Shown here one piece after another: positions 30,540 to 39,099 of a stretch of DNA of 64,000 nt (the stretch's first letter is position 1; each line of letters opens with the position of its first letter). The position numbers and the translations under genes are program-made. Source of the DNA: Aporhodopirellula aestuarii (GTDB lineage Bacteria; Planctomycetota; Planctomycetia; Pirellulales; Pirellulaceae). The stretch covers positions 62,001 through 126,000 of the forward strand of contig NZ_JAMQBK010000008.1 in the NCBI RefSeq assembly GCF_023701485.1, given 5' to 3'. A model generated the notes under the pieces. That model worked only from the letters and a program-made list of their open reading frames with translations, was not told the DNA's origin and ran no database searches.

Positions 30540-31997
30540 TCAGAAATCGACTTGGGCTCGCATCGCATAGATTCCCGCCTCGCTGTCGCCGACCCCTGCG
30601 GCGGAGACTGGGACGGGGCCCGCGCCCGCTTGTGCGTTTAGCATCGAGTAGATGTAGTTGAACTGAAATTTGGTGTGAGGATTGAGGTACCAGTTCAATC
30701 CGGCCGTGATGTTGTTTAACCGTCCGCCGTTGATGTTCTTGTCGCTGAGGTCGACGTGGGAATAGCGAGTCGCAACTTCCCATGCTCCAATGCCGCCCTC
30801 TTTGCCAACGCTTTTGGTAGGCGTCACGGTTCCGAAAACGCCCGCCTTCCCGTTGTAGGGGCGTTTCTCGCCCGTCAAGAAGTATCCGCAGTAAGCGTAC
30901 GCGCCGGAAAACGATAACATCGGACCAGCCAATTGATCCACCTGTGCATAGATCGCTTCGGATTGGGCGTAGAAGGAACCGCAGGACCCGGCGAGTTCAG
31001 CACTGAACAAACTCGCGTTTCTGGCATCAATTTCACCAGTGTCGGCGAACGGTGCCAATTTCGGATTCGTGCCCGCGAGCACGCCGCCGCCGTCTTCACC
31101 GACGAAGACCTCGGGTTGGTTTCGGAATTGAAATTTGTCATTAGCCGGGTCAATGAAACTGAAACCTCCGCCGACGTGCACCAGTCCATTGCCGTCGTCA
31201 TTGTTAATCATCAGTCCGGTCAGACGTGTTGCCATTCCGTACCCGCCGTTGTCGCCGACGTTGCCACCATAGACGTCGGTCGGATAACGAAAAGCCGAAA
31301 TCGCCCAAGTCGCGAGTTCGTCCTTATGGTTTCCGTACAACGCTGCACCGATCTGGCGAAACGGCAGGAACGCGAAGGGCAACCCGCGTTCGAGGAACGT
31401 CATCTCCTTGACACTAGTCAAACCGTCCATGCCAAACGGTTGGCGAAACTGGCCGATCCGCAGATTATTCGAGCCGATGACATCGTCCACGTCCAACCAC
31501 ACGTCCATGAAGTTCGGACGACCGGGAAAAGCGAAGTCCATTTCCAGTTGGTAGCTGACGTTGTCCCATGCTTGGCCGACCGCGGCCAATCGGGCCCGGC
31601 GGAAGTCAGCTCCGTCCTGAGCGTCGCCGACTGCGGCGATGTTGGTGGCATCTTGATCAAAGTAAACCGCGTCCGCTTGGAAGAATCCCGTCAAACGGAC
31701 CGTCGGAAACTTTGGTTTCTCCGGTTTCGGCTCACAATGGGGCATGGGCGCGAAATCGTAGATCGGCGCTGGTGCCGCAGAGACGTTTTTCAGCTCATCG
31801 ATCTGCTGCTGCATCCGCGCCAGTTGTGAGTAAAGGTCGGCTTCGATGCGTGTTGGTTGAGTATCGGATGCCGGAACGTCTGGCGGTTGTGCAACCGCCG
31901 GTGAGTAAACGACGACCGCGGCGGCCAAGCCAACGGCGAATCGTAAACACGATACGAACTTGCAGAGCTGCACCCAGCTGGGGAGTTGGCAATCCAT
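30540..31997 (-). CDS. Phosphate-selective (OprP/OprO-type) porin
   Basis: A 485-residue outer-membrane protein. A signal peptide is followed by a short coiled coil (LYSQLARMQQQIDELKN), then a beta-rich barrel beginning PTVRLTGFFQADAVYFD. The block FRRARLAAVGQAWDNVSYQ and IGQFRQPFGMDGLTS are typical of the OprO/P family, and the chain ends in a terminal aromatic (QVDF). The ATG at 31997 was chosen because the signal peptide starts there. It may admit phosphate or other anions; its position beside the DAB locus leaves bicarbonate possible. Confidence 0.88.
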   Translation of the reverse strand: MDCQLPSWVQLCKFVSCLRFAVGLAAAVVVYSPAVAQPPDVPASDTQPTRIEADLYSQLARMQQQIDELKNVSAAPAPIYDFAPMPHCEPKPEKPKFPTVRLTGFFQADAVYFDQDATNIAAVGDAQDGADFRRARLAAVGQAWDNVSYQLEMDFAFPGRPNFMDVWLDVDDVIGSNNLRIGQFRQPFGMDGLTSVKEMTFLERGLPFAFLPFRQIGAALYGNHKDELATWAISAFRYPTDVYGGNVGDNGGYGMATRLTGLMINNDDGNGLVHVGGGFSFIDPANDKFQFRNQPEVFVGEDGGGVLAGTNPKLAPFADTGEIDARNASLFSAELAGSCGSFYAQSEAIYAQVDQLAGPMLSFSGAYAYCGYFLTGEKRPYNGKAGVFGTVTPTKSVGKEGGIGAWEVATRYSHVDLSDKNINGGRLNNITAGLNWYLNPHTKFQFNYIYSMLNAQAGAGPVPVSAAGVGDSEAGIYAMRAQVDF

Positions 31998-32476
31998 TGC
32001 AACAAATTCCAAAGTAGAGCGGTCGTTCGAGAAATCGCTGCGGTTGCTTCTTCGCAACCGCGACGCCCCGTCTTCATCGGCCGCAAACGCAGAGAAACCC
32101 CGGACGCGAATCGGCAGGCCGCACAATTCCACGCGAAGGTCTGCAATCGGCAATAATATTCACTCGGGAGTGCAACAAGATTCACGTGCCTGTGCAATGC
32201 GTTGCAGGTTTGGCGCATCGCGGGCTCGTTGGAATGACGACTGCGGGCTAAATTAGCGGAAAGGAACGACTCATCCCGACCCGCAAAATCCCTGTGATTT
32301 GCCTCTCGAACGGGATCATCGCTGATGTCGCGGACGTCTTGAGGTGTCCTAACGGTCCGGGATCTGCTGACGGTCCCGAGTTGTGCTTCCCCCTCGATGG
32401 TTGCCGTGTTTGGCGACGTTATCCATCCGCTCGCCGCCCCATCTCATCCGAAATTCGCAAGAACCTTTGCCGCGAT
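31998..32476. promoter_or_regulatory. Divergent intergenic region between porin and NtrC-type regulator
   Basis: A 479-bp gap separates the minus-strand porin start and the plus-strand regulator start, so promoters for both must lie here. I found no exact sigma-54 -24/-12 site. A weak GG/GC-spaced candidate (TGGCGCATCGCGGGC, near 32210) departs from the consensus at the -12 element. No gene is evident in the gap. Confidence 0.4.
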
Positions 32477-33841
32477 ATGCCTGATCTCGATCCATTTGGC
32501 GTCCTCATCGTTGACGACGAACCGAACATCCGCAGCGGGCTGGCCCGTGGACTCGCCGAAGACGCCGACGTGATCGAGACCGCAGGCGACGCACAAGAAG
32601 CGATCGCGAAGATGGAAAAAGGCGAGTTTCCGCTGGTCATTGTCGACGTGCGTTTGAACTGCGACATGACCGGGATCCAATTGCTCGAGCATATTCTCGC
32701 CGCACGTCCGCAAACCGCCGTGATCGTCATCACCGCCCATGGGACGGTGGAAACCGCGGTCGACGCGATGCGAGCCGGAGCGTTCGACTTCGTTCTCAAA
32801 CCGCTCGACCTCAACCTTGTCCGTCAACAAGTCCGCAAGGCTCGAGAACACTACCAGCTCCGCATCGAAAACCAGCATCTGCGAAGCCGGCTTGCCGACT
32901 CGGGCGAAATTTCAAACATCGTTGCCGGCGGTGCTGCCATGCAGGATGTCTTTCGGCAGATTCGCCAAGTCGCCGCAACCGACGCGACGGTGATGATCCA
33001 CGGCGAGAGTGGCACGGGAAAGGAACTCATCGCCCGGGCGCTGCATGAACTCAGCGAACGCAGCGGAGCTCCTTTCATCGCCGTCAACCTCGGTGCCTTG
33101 CCCGAAACGTTGCTCGAAAGCGAACTGTTCGGGCACGAGCGTGGCGCGTTCAGTGGCGCTAGTCGCCAGAAACCGGGCTGTTTCGAGCAAGCGTCGTCAG
33201 GAACGTTGTTTCTCGACGAAGTCACCGAGATGTCGGCCAAGAGCCAAGTCGATTTGTTACGGGTGCTCGAATCTCGTCAGTTCACCCGTGTCGGCGGCGA
33301 GCAGGTTCTGCAGTCCGATGCCCGCGTGATTTCAGCAACGAATCGTTCGGTCCAAGACCTGATCGATGACGGCACGTTTCGCGAAGACCTTTACTACCGA
33401 CTCAACATCATTCCGATCGAAGTCCCGCCGCTGCGTGGCCGACGTGAAGACATTCCGCTGCTCGTCGAACACTTTCTCGAGCAATTCTGTACGCGGCACC
33501 GGCGCGATATCAAACGACTGTCCGCCGAAGCCATGCAGACGATGGTGGCGGCGGCATGGCCGGGGAACGTCCGACAATTGCGAAACGTGATCGAACGCAT
33601 GGTGATCACGGCGGCAGGTGACGTGATCCACGAAAACGAGTTACCATCGGAGCTGCGAAAACCGACCGGTGCAAGTGGAACGGTTGTCAGCACGCTCGCC
33701 GAAGCCGTCGAGGCGTGTGAGCGGCAAACGATCGAGGCCGCTTTGGAATCGTGTGGAATGCACCGGGAGAAGACCGCCAAGACGCTCGGCGTGAGCGTGC
33801 GGACGTTGCATTACAAGATGGGCCGATTCGGACTGCACTAA
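32477..33841 (+). CDS. Sigma-54-dependent response regulator (NtrC family)
   Basis: A 454-residue regulator. The receiver domain (1-120) has phosphoacceptor D57. The AAA+ domain has Walker A GESGTGKE (176-183) and the sigma-54 contact loop GAFSGA (223-228), a Ser variant of GAFTGA. A Fis-type helix-turn-helix (TAKTLGVSVRTLHYKM) ends the protein. The ATG at 32477 begins MPDLDPFGVLIVDDE. The sensor kinase starts at the base following its stop, so the pair is one operon. Its target is unknown; the divergent porin is a natural candidate. Confidence 0.93.
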   Translation: MPDLDPFGVLIVDDEPNIRSGLARGLAEDADVIETAGDAQEAIAKMEKGEFPLVIVDVRLNCDMTGIQLLEHILAARPQTAVIVITAHGTVETAVDAMRAGAFDFVLKPLDLNLVRQQVRKAREHYQLRIENQHLRSRLADSGEISNIVAGGAAMQDVFRQIRQVAATDATVMIHGESGTGKELIARALHELSERSGAPFIAVNLGALPETLLESELFGHERGAFSGASRQKPGCFEQASSGTLFLDEVTEMSAKSQVDLLRVLESRQFTRVGGEQVLQSDARVISATNRSVQDLIDDGTFREDLYYRLNIIPIEVPPLRGRREDIPLLVEHFLEQFCTRHRRDIKRLSAEAMQTMVAAAWPGNVRQLRNVIERMVITAAGDVIHENELPSELRKPTGASGTVVSTLAEAVEACERQTIEAALESCGMHREKTAKTLGVSVRTLHYKMGRFGLH

Positions 33842-35212
33842 ATGATTGAACCACCCGGTGAACGCGGCGTTCGGCGGATCGCCATCGGGCTGGCCCTGCT
33901 GAGTTTTTTGTCTCTCGCGGTCACCGCCTGGGTTCTGCTCACGGTTCGCCACGAGCAGGAAATTCTGAACAAGATTATCAAACACCTCCCAGCCAGTGAT
34001 CTGAAGAGTGCCAACGAGCTGTCAGGTGATCTGAGTTTGCAAAGCAGTCTGCTGGTGTTGCTCGTGCTCAACGTGATGGCTACCGGCGTGGCGTTCGTTT
34101 TTGTCATCCGAGCTTACTTTTCCAGTGAAAAATCGCTCGCAGACGTCAAAGTTCTCTCGTCTGATATCCTCGCCAGCATGGACGCGGGAGTGATCACGAC
34201 TGACGAAAACGACATCATCACCAGCATCAACACGAGCGGCCGGACGCTGCTCGGTCTCGGCGAAGATGGCGAAGCAGGAATGTCGTCGGGAATCGGCCGC
34301 AACATCGCCGACGTCTCGACAGATCACTCGCTGTTGTCCGAGATCTGCGATGAGAGTCGGCGGACCAATCACCCGATTCGAGACCGCGATTATCGCGTCG
34401 TGCGTGACGGACACGTGCAAACGTTGCGTGCCGGTTGCACCCGTCTTCACAACCGCAGTGGCCGACAAATCGGATTGGTGATTCACGTTCGAGACGTGAC
34501 GCAAAAGACGCTGATGGAAGAACGTCTGCGACGGATGGAGCGTTATACCGGACTCGGATCACTCGCCGCCGGGCTGCAACACGAAATCAAAAACCCGCTC
34601 AGTGCCCTCGCTCTCCACGTGCAACTGCTCTGTGAACGATTGGCTAAAGGAACCGACGACCCCGAGGTCAACGAGTCACTCGATATCATCAACACGGAAG
34701 TCAAACGGATCGGCGCGGTGCTGGATGGTTTTCGCAATTACGCGTCGATCAACGAGATCGGTCTCACGCCCGTCGATGTGACCTTGCTGGTCGAAAAGCT
34801 GATCCGTTTGCTGCGGCCCCAAGCCGAAAAGCAAAACGTCAAAATCCGCGTGGAACCCGCCCGAGAGATGTTGGGACTAATCCAAGCCGACTCGGTACGT
34901 CTCGAACAAGTTCTTTTAAATTTAGCAATCAACGCGATCGCATCGATGCCCAACGGCGGCGTACTGCGGTTCGTGATCACGGGTGAAGACTCGTCGATCC
35001 GGATTGATGTCATCGACAACGGAAACGGAATCCCCGACGACATCCAAACAAAAATCTTTGACCCCTATTTCACCACCCGCAGCGATGGAACGGGCATGGG
35101 GCTCGCGCTCTGTGACAAGATTATTCGCCAACACAACGGCAATCTGGATTTCGAAACCAGCCCCGAAGGCACCACGTTCACAGTCATGCTGCCTAAAAAC
35201 TCAGGTGAGTAA
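33842..35212 (+). CDS. NtrB-type sensor histidine kinase
   Basis: A 456-residue membrane kinase with two transmembrane segments (about 10-36 and 65-95), a PAS-like domain (about 105-225), the H-box GLQHEIKNPLS with H247, and a HATPase domain with N and G boxes (NLAINAI, DNGNGIPDD, GTGMGLAL). The short loop between the membrane segments suggests that signals are sensed in or near the membrane or by the PAS domain. It directly follows the NtrC-type regulator gene with no gap. Confidence 0.93.
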   Translation: MIEPPGERGVRRIAIGLALLSFLSLAVTAWVLLTVRHEQEILNKIIKHLPASDLKSANELSGDLSLQSSLLVLLVLNVMATGVAFVFVIRAYFSSEKSLADVKVLSSDILASMDAGVITTDENDIITSINTSGRTLLGLGEDGEAGMSSGIGRNIADVSTDHSLLSEICDESRRTNHPIRDRDYRVVRDGHVQTLRAGCTRLHNRSGRQIGLVIHVRDVTQKTLMEERLRRMERYTGLGSLAAGLQHEIKNPLSALALHVQLLCERLAKGTDDPEVNESLDIINTEVKRIGAVLDGFRNYASINEIGLTPVDVTLLVEKLIRLLRPQAEKQNVKIRVEPAREMLGLIQADSVRLEQVLLNLAINAIASMPNGGVLRFVITGEDSSIRIDVIDNGNGIPDDIQTKIFDPYFTTRSDGTGMGLALCDKIIRQHNGNLDFETSPEGTTFTVMLPKNSGE

Positions 35213-35287
35213 GTCGTGGCTGAAAAACAATCGTCGACGTTGGTTCGAGCGAACCGGTAACTCGCCGGGCACTCAAGCCGGCGTCGT

Positions 35288-36247
35288 TCACTCGGCCGTC
35301 TCGTCAGTCTGGTTTGCTTGATCGTTGCGGCTGACGCGACTCTGGTAAACTTTCATGTCGATCGTGTCACTGAGAAATTCGATCGATCCGTCGCCTAACG
35401 CCACAAACGCGCCGCCGGCATGCAGGCTGGCGAGTCCGCCGACGAACGCCGGGTCGTGATAGGCTTCGTCGGCAATGGGTTCGTTGATGGGCGTGCCCGC
35501 GTTACGCAAACTGCTCCTGGTTCCACTCATCCAACCGAGGTCAAACTGCTGCGGCGAGAGTTTTTCACCGAGCAAGATCGTGTATGCCATCCCGTCGGGC
35601 ACATCGTCTGGGAAGAGCCAACGGTTCAGCGTCAGCATCCCGTCATTTTTGATCCCGATGGGGCGTGCATCGCTCGCGTGCAGCCCCACGTAACTACTGG
35701 TGTTGAGTTTCTGACGTTCTGCCGACGAGGGGCACCGCAAGAACGGGATGTCGGCGTCGCGGGTCACCGCGTTCTGAGGGGCGTAAACGCCCACGTCGAA
35801 ATGAATCGATTGATACATGCCCTCGCGGTCGCAGTACGGCAACAGCGATGAGATCCAGTTGTGATGGTATCCTTTGGGCAGACTCGCGATGGTCAGATAA
35901 GCATCCGGCTGGGCATTTTCACCGCCCGAACGCGGCGGCCCTGCAAGCTCCGGCATCGACTCGCCGTTGAGCACGTTTGCCGATCCGGTGAACGTTCCGC
36001 TTGGTAGATGAAGATGATCCACCGAGTACGCTTGGCTAGCCAGCGTCAGCCGGATCAGGTTTTGTTCACAATTGCTCCGCCGGGCCAGCGTCCGCATGTC
36101 GCGCAGCACCGGGATCGAAATCGCCAGCAAGATCGCCAGAATCCCGAGCACCACGACAATTTCCAAAAGCGAAAATCCGCGACTCCCCCGTGGGCGTACC
36201 CACGAGCGATCGAGATGGGGGAACTGCAACAACGAAAACGACTTCAT
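35288..36247 (-). CDS. DUF1559 prepilin-like secreted protein
   Basis: A 319-residue protein of the planctomycete-expanded DUF1559 family. A type IV prepilin cleavage site (RG-FSLLE, G24/F25, with E29 at +5) leads a hydrophobic helix. The C-terminal H-X9-DG motif is visible as HAGGAFVALGDGS. Such proteins are thought to form pseudopilin-like surface structures, but their function is unknown. It converges with the sensor kinase gene and diverges from the EEP hydrolase gene. Confidence 0.93.
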   Translation of the reverse strand: MKSFSLLQFPHLDRSWVRPRGSRGFSLLEIVVVLGILAILLAISIPVLRDMRTLARRSNCEQNLIRLTLASQAYSVDHLHLPSGTFTGSANVLNGESMPELAGPPRSGGENAQPDAYLTIASLPKGYHHNWISSLLPYCDREGMYQSIHFDVGVYAPQNAVTRDADIPFLRCPSSAERQKLNTSSYVGLHASDARPIGIKNDGMLTLNRWLFPDDVPDGMAYTILLGEKLSPQQFDLGWMSGTRSSLRNAGTPINEPIADEAYHDPAFVGGLASLHAGGAFVALGDGSIEFLSDTIDMKVYQSRVSRNDQANQTDETAE

Positions 36248-36351
36248 AGAAACCTCACTACCTTACAAATTCGGCGAATGCGTCTATCGTAGCGGTTTCG
36301 CAAAAATCATTCCCCCCGTCATCCGAGCCTTTTCGGTACGTGACCGCGTCC

Positions 36352-37410
36352 ATGAAAATTCCCGTTCCCTCTTTTGCGGCGATTGCGTTGCTATTGACCG
36401 TTTCGGGAGTGTGCTCTCACGCGGTGGAGCCCGTCGCTCAAACAACACGTCGGGCCGACGAGGGACAAATCGCATTTTCAGTCATGACTTGGAATCTCGA
36501 ATGGTTTTTTGACGATTCCAAAAAAGACAACTACAGCAAACTCGCCTTAGAAAAAGCGAGCCCGAGTCGCGGGCATTGGAATTGGCGACGCGATGCGGTT
36601 GCCAAATCGATCGCGGAAGTCCAACCTTCCGTCGTCGCTCTGCAAGAAATCGAAGGCCAGCGGGTGCTTTGGTATCTCACCCAAGCTCTCGAGCGAGAGC
36701 ACGATTTGGAATATGACCAGTACGCGATCGAGGGAAACGACCGGTTTACTGAGCAAGATGTCGGTTTATTGACGAGACGTCCTGTCGACGTGCTTTCGAC
36801 CATGCGCGGCCACGTAACTTCACGGATGCAAAGCGAAGGCGAGTTCGGCAGCGTCTCCAAACATCTCGCGGCGATTTTAGAGATCCCGGTCGGTGGCGAT
36901 GTCGAAACCGTATTGATTGTCAACGTGCATCTCCGCAGCGGCGAAGCGGGGGCGGCGATTCGAGCGAAGCAGGCCGCGAGTTTGGTCCGTTGGCTCAGCG
37001 TTTGGGAGAAAACGCCCATGCACATCGTGGTGTTGGGGGACTTCAACACCGAAGAACCCGCGGGTGCGATAGCACGCGGCAGTGAGTTGGCGGTGCTGAT
37101 GACGCGGTTGACCGCAGACCCAAGTGATGACCTCGTGGATGTTCTCGAAAAGACGCCAGCGTCCCGTCGGCAAACGCATCTGCTCAAGGGAAAGCAATTC
37201 GACCGGATCCTCGTCAGCAAATCGTTGCTCGAAGACGATCCGGGACGAGCTGACTTGTGTTTGGGTGGCGTGAGTGTACGTCGCGATCTGGCGATTCGCG
37301 GCGGTGTCGACACTACCGAAGACCATTGGGAACGCTACTGGGAAATGAGCGACGCCGAACGAGATTTAAGTGATCATTATCCCGTGATCGCGGAGTTTGA
37401 AATCCGATGA
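36352..37410 (+). CDS. Secreted endonuclease/exonuclease/phosphatase (EEP) family protein
   Basis: A 352-residue protein with a signal peptide (MKIPVPSFAAIALLLTVSG) and the EEP fold motifs MTWNLEWF, VALQEIEG, VLGDFNTEE and SDHYPVIAEF. EEP enzymes cleave phosphodiester or phosphate esters of nucleic acids or lipids; an exported form would act in the periplasm. I chose the ATG at 36352 over an upstream GTG because it begins the signal peptide. The next gene overlaps by 4 bp (ATGA). Confidence 0.85.
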   Translation: MKIPVPSFAAIALLLTVSGVCSHAVEPVAQTTRRADEGQIAFSVMTWNLEWFFDDSKKDNYSKLALEKASPSRGHWNWRRDAVAKSIAEVQPSVVALQEIEGQRVLWYLTQALEREHDLEYDQYAIEGNDRFTEQDVGLLTRRPVDVLSTMRGHVTSRMQSEGEFGSVSKHLAAILEIPVGGDVETVLIVNVHLRSGEAGAAIRAKQAASLVRWLSVWEKTPMHIVVLGDFNTEEPAGAIARGSELAVLMTRLTADPSDDLVDVLEKTPASRRQTHLLKGKQFDRILVSKSLLEDDPGRADLCLGGVSVRRDLAIRGGVDTTEDHWERYWEMSDAERDLSDHYPVIAEFEIR

Positions 37411-37646
37411 GTGAACCCGAAATGAACCAAAAAACACCTGATTCGCGGCCGATGATCCGACTCGACGATTTCCTCAAAGCGGCCGGGGTGGTTGGCACGG
37501 GAGGCGAAGCCAAGGTGCGCATCCAGGCTGGCGAGGTCCTCGTCAACGACGAAGTCGAAACACGCCGCCGCCGACAGCTCTTCACCGGCGACGAAGTGAA
37601 CTGGAATAGCCAAGTTTGGGTTGTCGAAGTAACCGAGGACGATTGA
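37407..37646 (+). CDS. S4-domain RNA-binding protein (YbcJ-like)
   Basis: A 79-residue protein that is essentially one S4 fold: RLDDFLKAAGVVGTGGEAK, then IQAGEVLVNDEVETRRRRQL and GDEV. The S4 domain binds structured RNA, commonly in ribosome or rRNA metabolism. It is translationally coupled to the EEP-family gene. The methyltransferase gene downstream may act on rRNA too, but is 115 bp away. Confidence 0.9.
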   Translation: MSEPEMNQKTPDSRPMIRLDDFLKAAGVVGTGGEAKVRIQAGEVLVNDEVETRRRRQLFTGDEVNWNSQVWVVEVTEDD

Positions 37647-37761
37647 GCGAATTGCGTCACGTTGGCTGATGACCAAGCTTTTAGAACCGTACTCTTTCTC
37701 ATTTCGCACGCCTCCATTTCGCCGACATTTGGCGGAATATGGCTAGACCGGCTTCCCGTTT

Positions 37762-38817
37762 ATGTCGATTCCCCAATCGCTGCCACCGCTACCGAGTGAG
37801 CAATTGCTGATCGAAGCGATCGACAATTGTGCGTTTGCAAATTGTCTCGTTGTTTCTCCTGGACGCGGGCAATCGGGATGGCACGCCAAGTCGCTGTGTC
37901 CGTCGGGGAAAGTCTCGCTGTGGTATGTCGACTCATTTCGGGCCGCTCAGAGCCGCGTCACGGCAGTCAGTGCGGATGTCGATGTCGAAGTTCTTTGTTC
38001 AGCCGATCTGCCCCAAGATCCGATTCAACTCGCGCTGATTCCGGTGCTGCAACGCGGCGAGGCGGAAATGACTCGCGACGTCTTGCAACAGGCGCACGAG
38101 CGGTTGGAAATTGGCGGCGTGATGATGTCGAGCGTGAACAATCCCAAGGACCGATGGCTTCGAGAGCAGATGCAAGCGTTGTTCGACAAAGTCAATTGCA
38201 AGCAGACGCCTAGCGGTTGGGTTTACACCGCAACCAAACGTCGAGCACTCAAGAAACATCGAAACTTTGACGCCGAGTTTACGTTTCGTGAACAAGATCG
38301 ACTGATAACCGTTTTCTCTCGACCCAGTGTCTTTTCTCATCGCTCGTTGGATCTGGCCGCGCGACGGTTGATTTCGAATAGCGAAGTTCGCCCCGGTGAT
38401 CGCGTGCTCGATTTCGGGTGCGGCAGCGGAGCGGTAGGACTTGCCTCGGCAATCCGATCGGAATCCGGTGACGTGTTTGCGGTGGATTGCAACGCACGCG
38501 CGATTGAGTGTGTACGTCGCGGCGCCGAGCGGAATGAGATCTCGAATCTGACCGCGACACTCAACCACGACGGACAGCTACCGCAAATCATGGGATGCGA
38601 TCTTGCGCTGTTGAATCCTCCTTATTACGGTGATTTTGCGATCGCGGAGCACTTCCTCCGCACGGCGACGAAACTGATCGTCGATGGCGGTCGAGCTCTC
38701 GTCGTCACAAAGATGCGTGATGAATACCATTCGCGACCGTGGCCAAACCTGTGGTTAGAAAGCGAAACGGAAGCCAGCGGATATCAACTGCTCACGTATC
38801 GAAAACACGACTTCTAA
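37762..38817 (+). CDS. Class I SAM-dependent methyltransferase, RsmC/RlmG type
   Basis: A 351-residue protein with a degenerate N-terminal methyltransferase-like half and an active C-terminal half. The latter has the SAM motif VLDFGCGSGAVG and the catalytic NPPYY typical of base N-methyltransferases. This two-domain layout is that of RsmC (16S rRNA m2G1207) and RlmG (23S rRNA m2G1835). I cannot tell which guanine is the target. Confidence 0.87.
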   Translation: MSIPQSLPPLPSEQLLIEAIDNCAFANCLVVSPGRGQSGWHAKSLCPSGKVSLWYVDSFRAAQSRVTAVSADVDVEVLCSADLPQDPIQLALIPVLQRGEAEMTRDVLQQAHERLEIGGVMMSSVNNPKDRWLREQMQALFDKVNCKQTPSGWVYTATKRRALKKHRNFDAEFTFREQDRLITVFSRPSVFSHRSLDLAARRLISNSEVRPGDRVLDFGCGSGAVGLASAIRSESGDVFAVDCNARAIECVRRGAERNEISNLTATLNHDGQLPQIMGCDLALLNPPYYGDFAIAEHFLRTATKLIVDGGRALVVTKMRDEYHSRPWPNLWLESETEASGYQLLTYRKHDF

Positions 38818-39099
38818 CAAACACCCAGTAGCTGTGGCTGCCAGCCGCAGCAATGACATCAACTACGGAGCCGATGATTCTCGAACCGCAAGAAAAGAGG
38901 GACAAAGATGTTTTTAGTTCTCTTTTTAGCGGAACGGCGCAAGCCGTCCGGTCCGACGTTACCGGACGGTTTGCGCCGTTCTGCTATATTTGAAATCCCG
39001 CAATAGTTAAATCGACGTCGCTAGTGACGACTTGCTACCGCCACGGACATGTGTCCGTGGCGTGCTACCCTTCTGCGGCTAGAAGCCACAGCTACGAGA
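38818..39099. repeat. Repeat-filled intergenic region (family A and other palindromes)
   Basis: The gap between convergent genes holds a GTAGCTGTGGCTGCCAGCCG motif (about 38829), a family A palindrome with its conserved tail (38927-39018), a perfect 22-bp palindrome at 39040-39061 (CCACGGACAT/GTGTCCGTGG core), and GGCTAGAAGCCACAGCTAC (39078-39096), which also recurs at 41913-41931. It has no gene. Confidence 0.8.

Noticed and set aside
31980-32000. Sigma-54 promoter TGGCAATCCATTGCAA
   Set aside because: The distance between the GG and GC elements is one base short, and the site overlaps the porin start codon.
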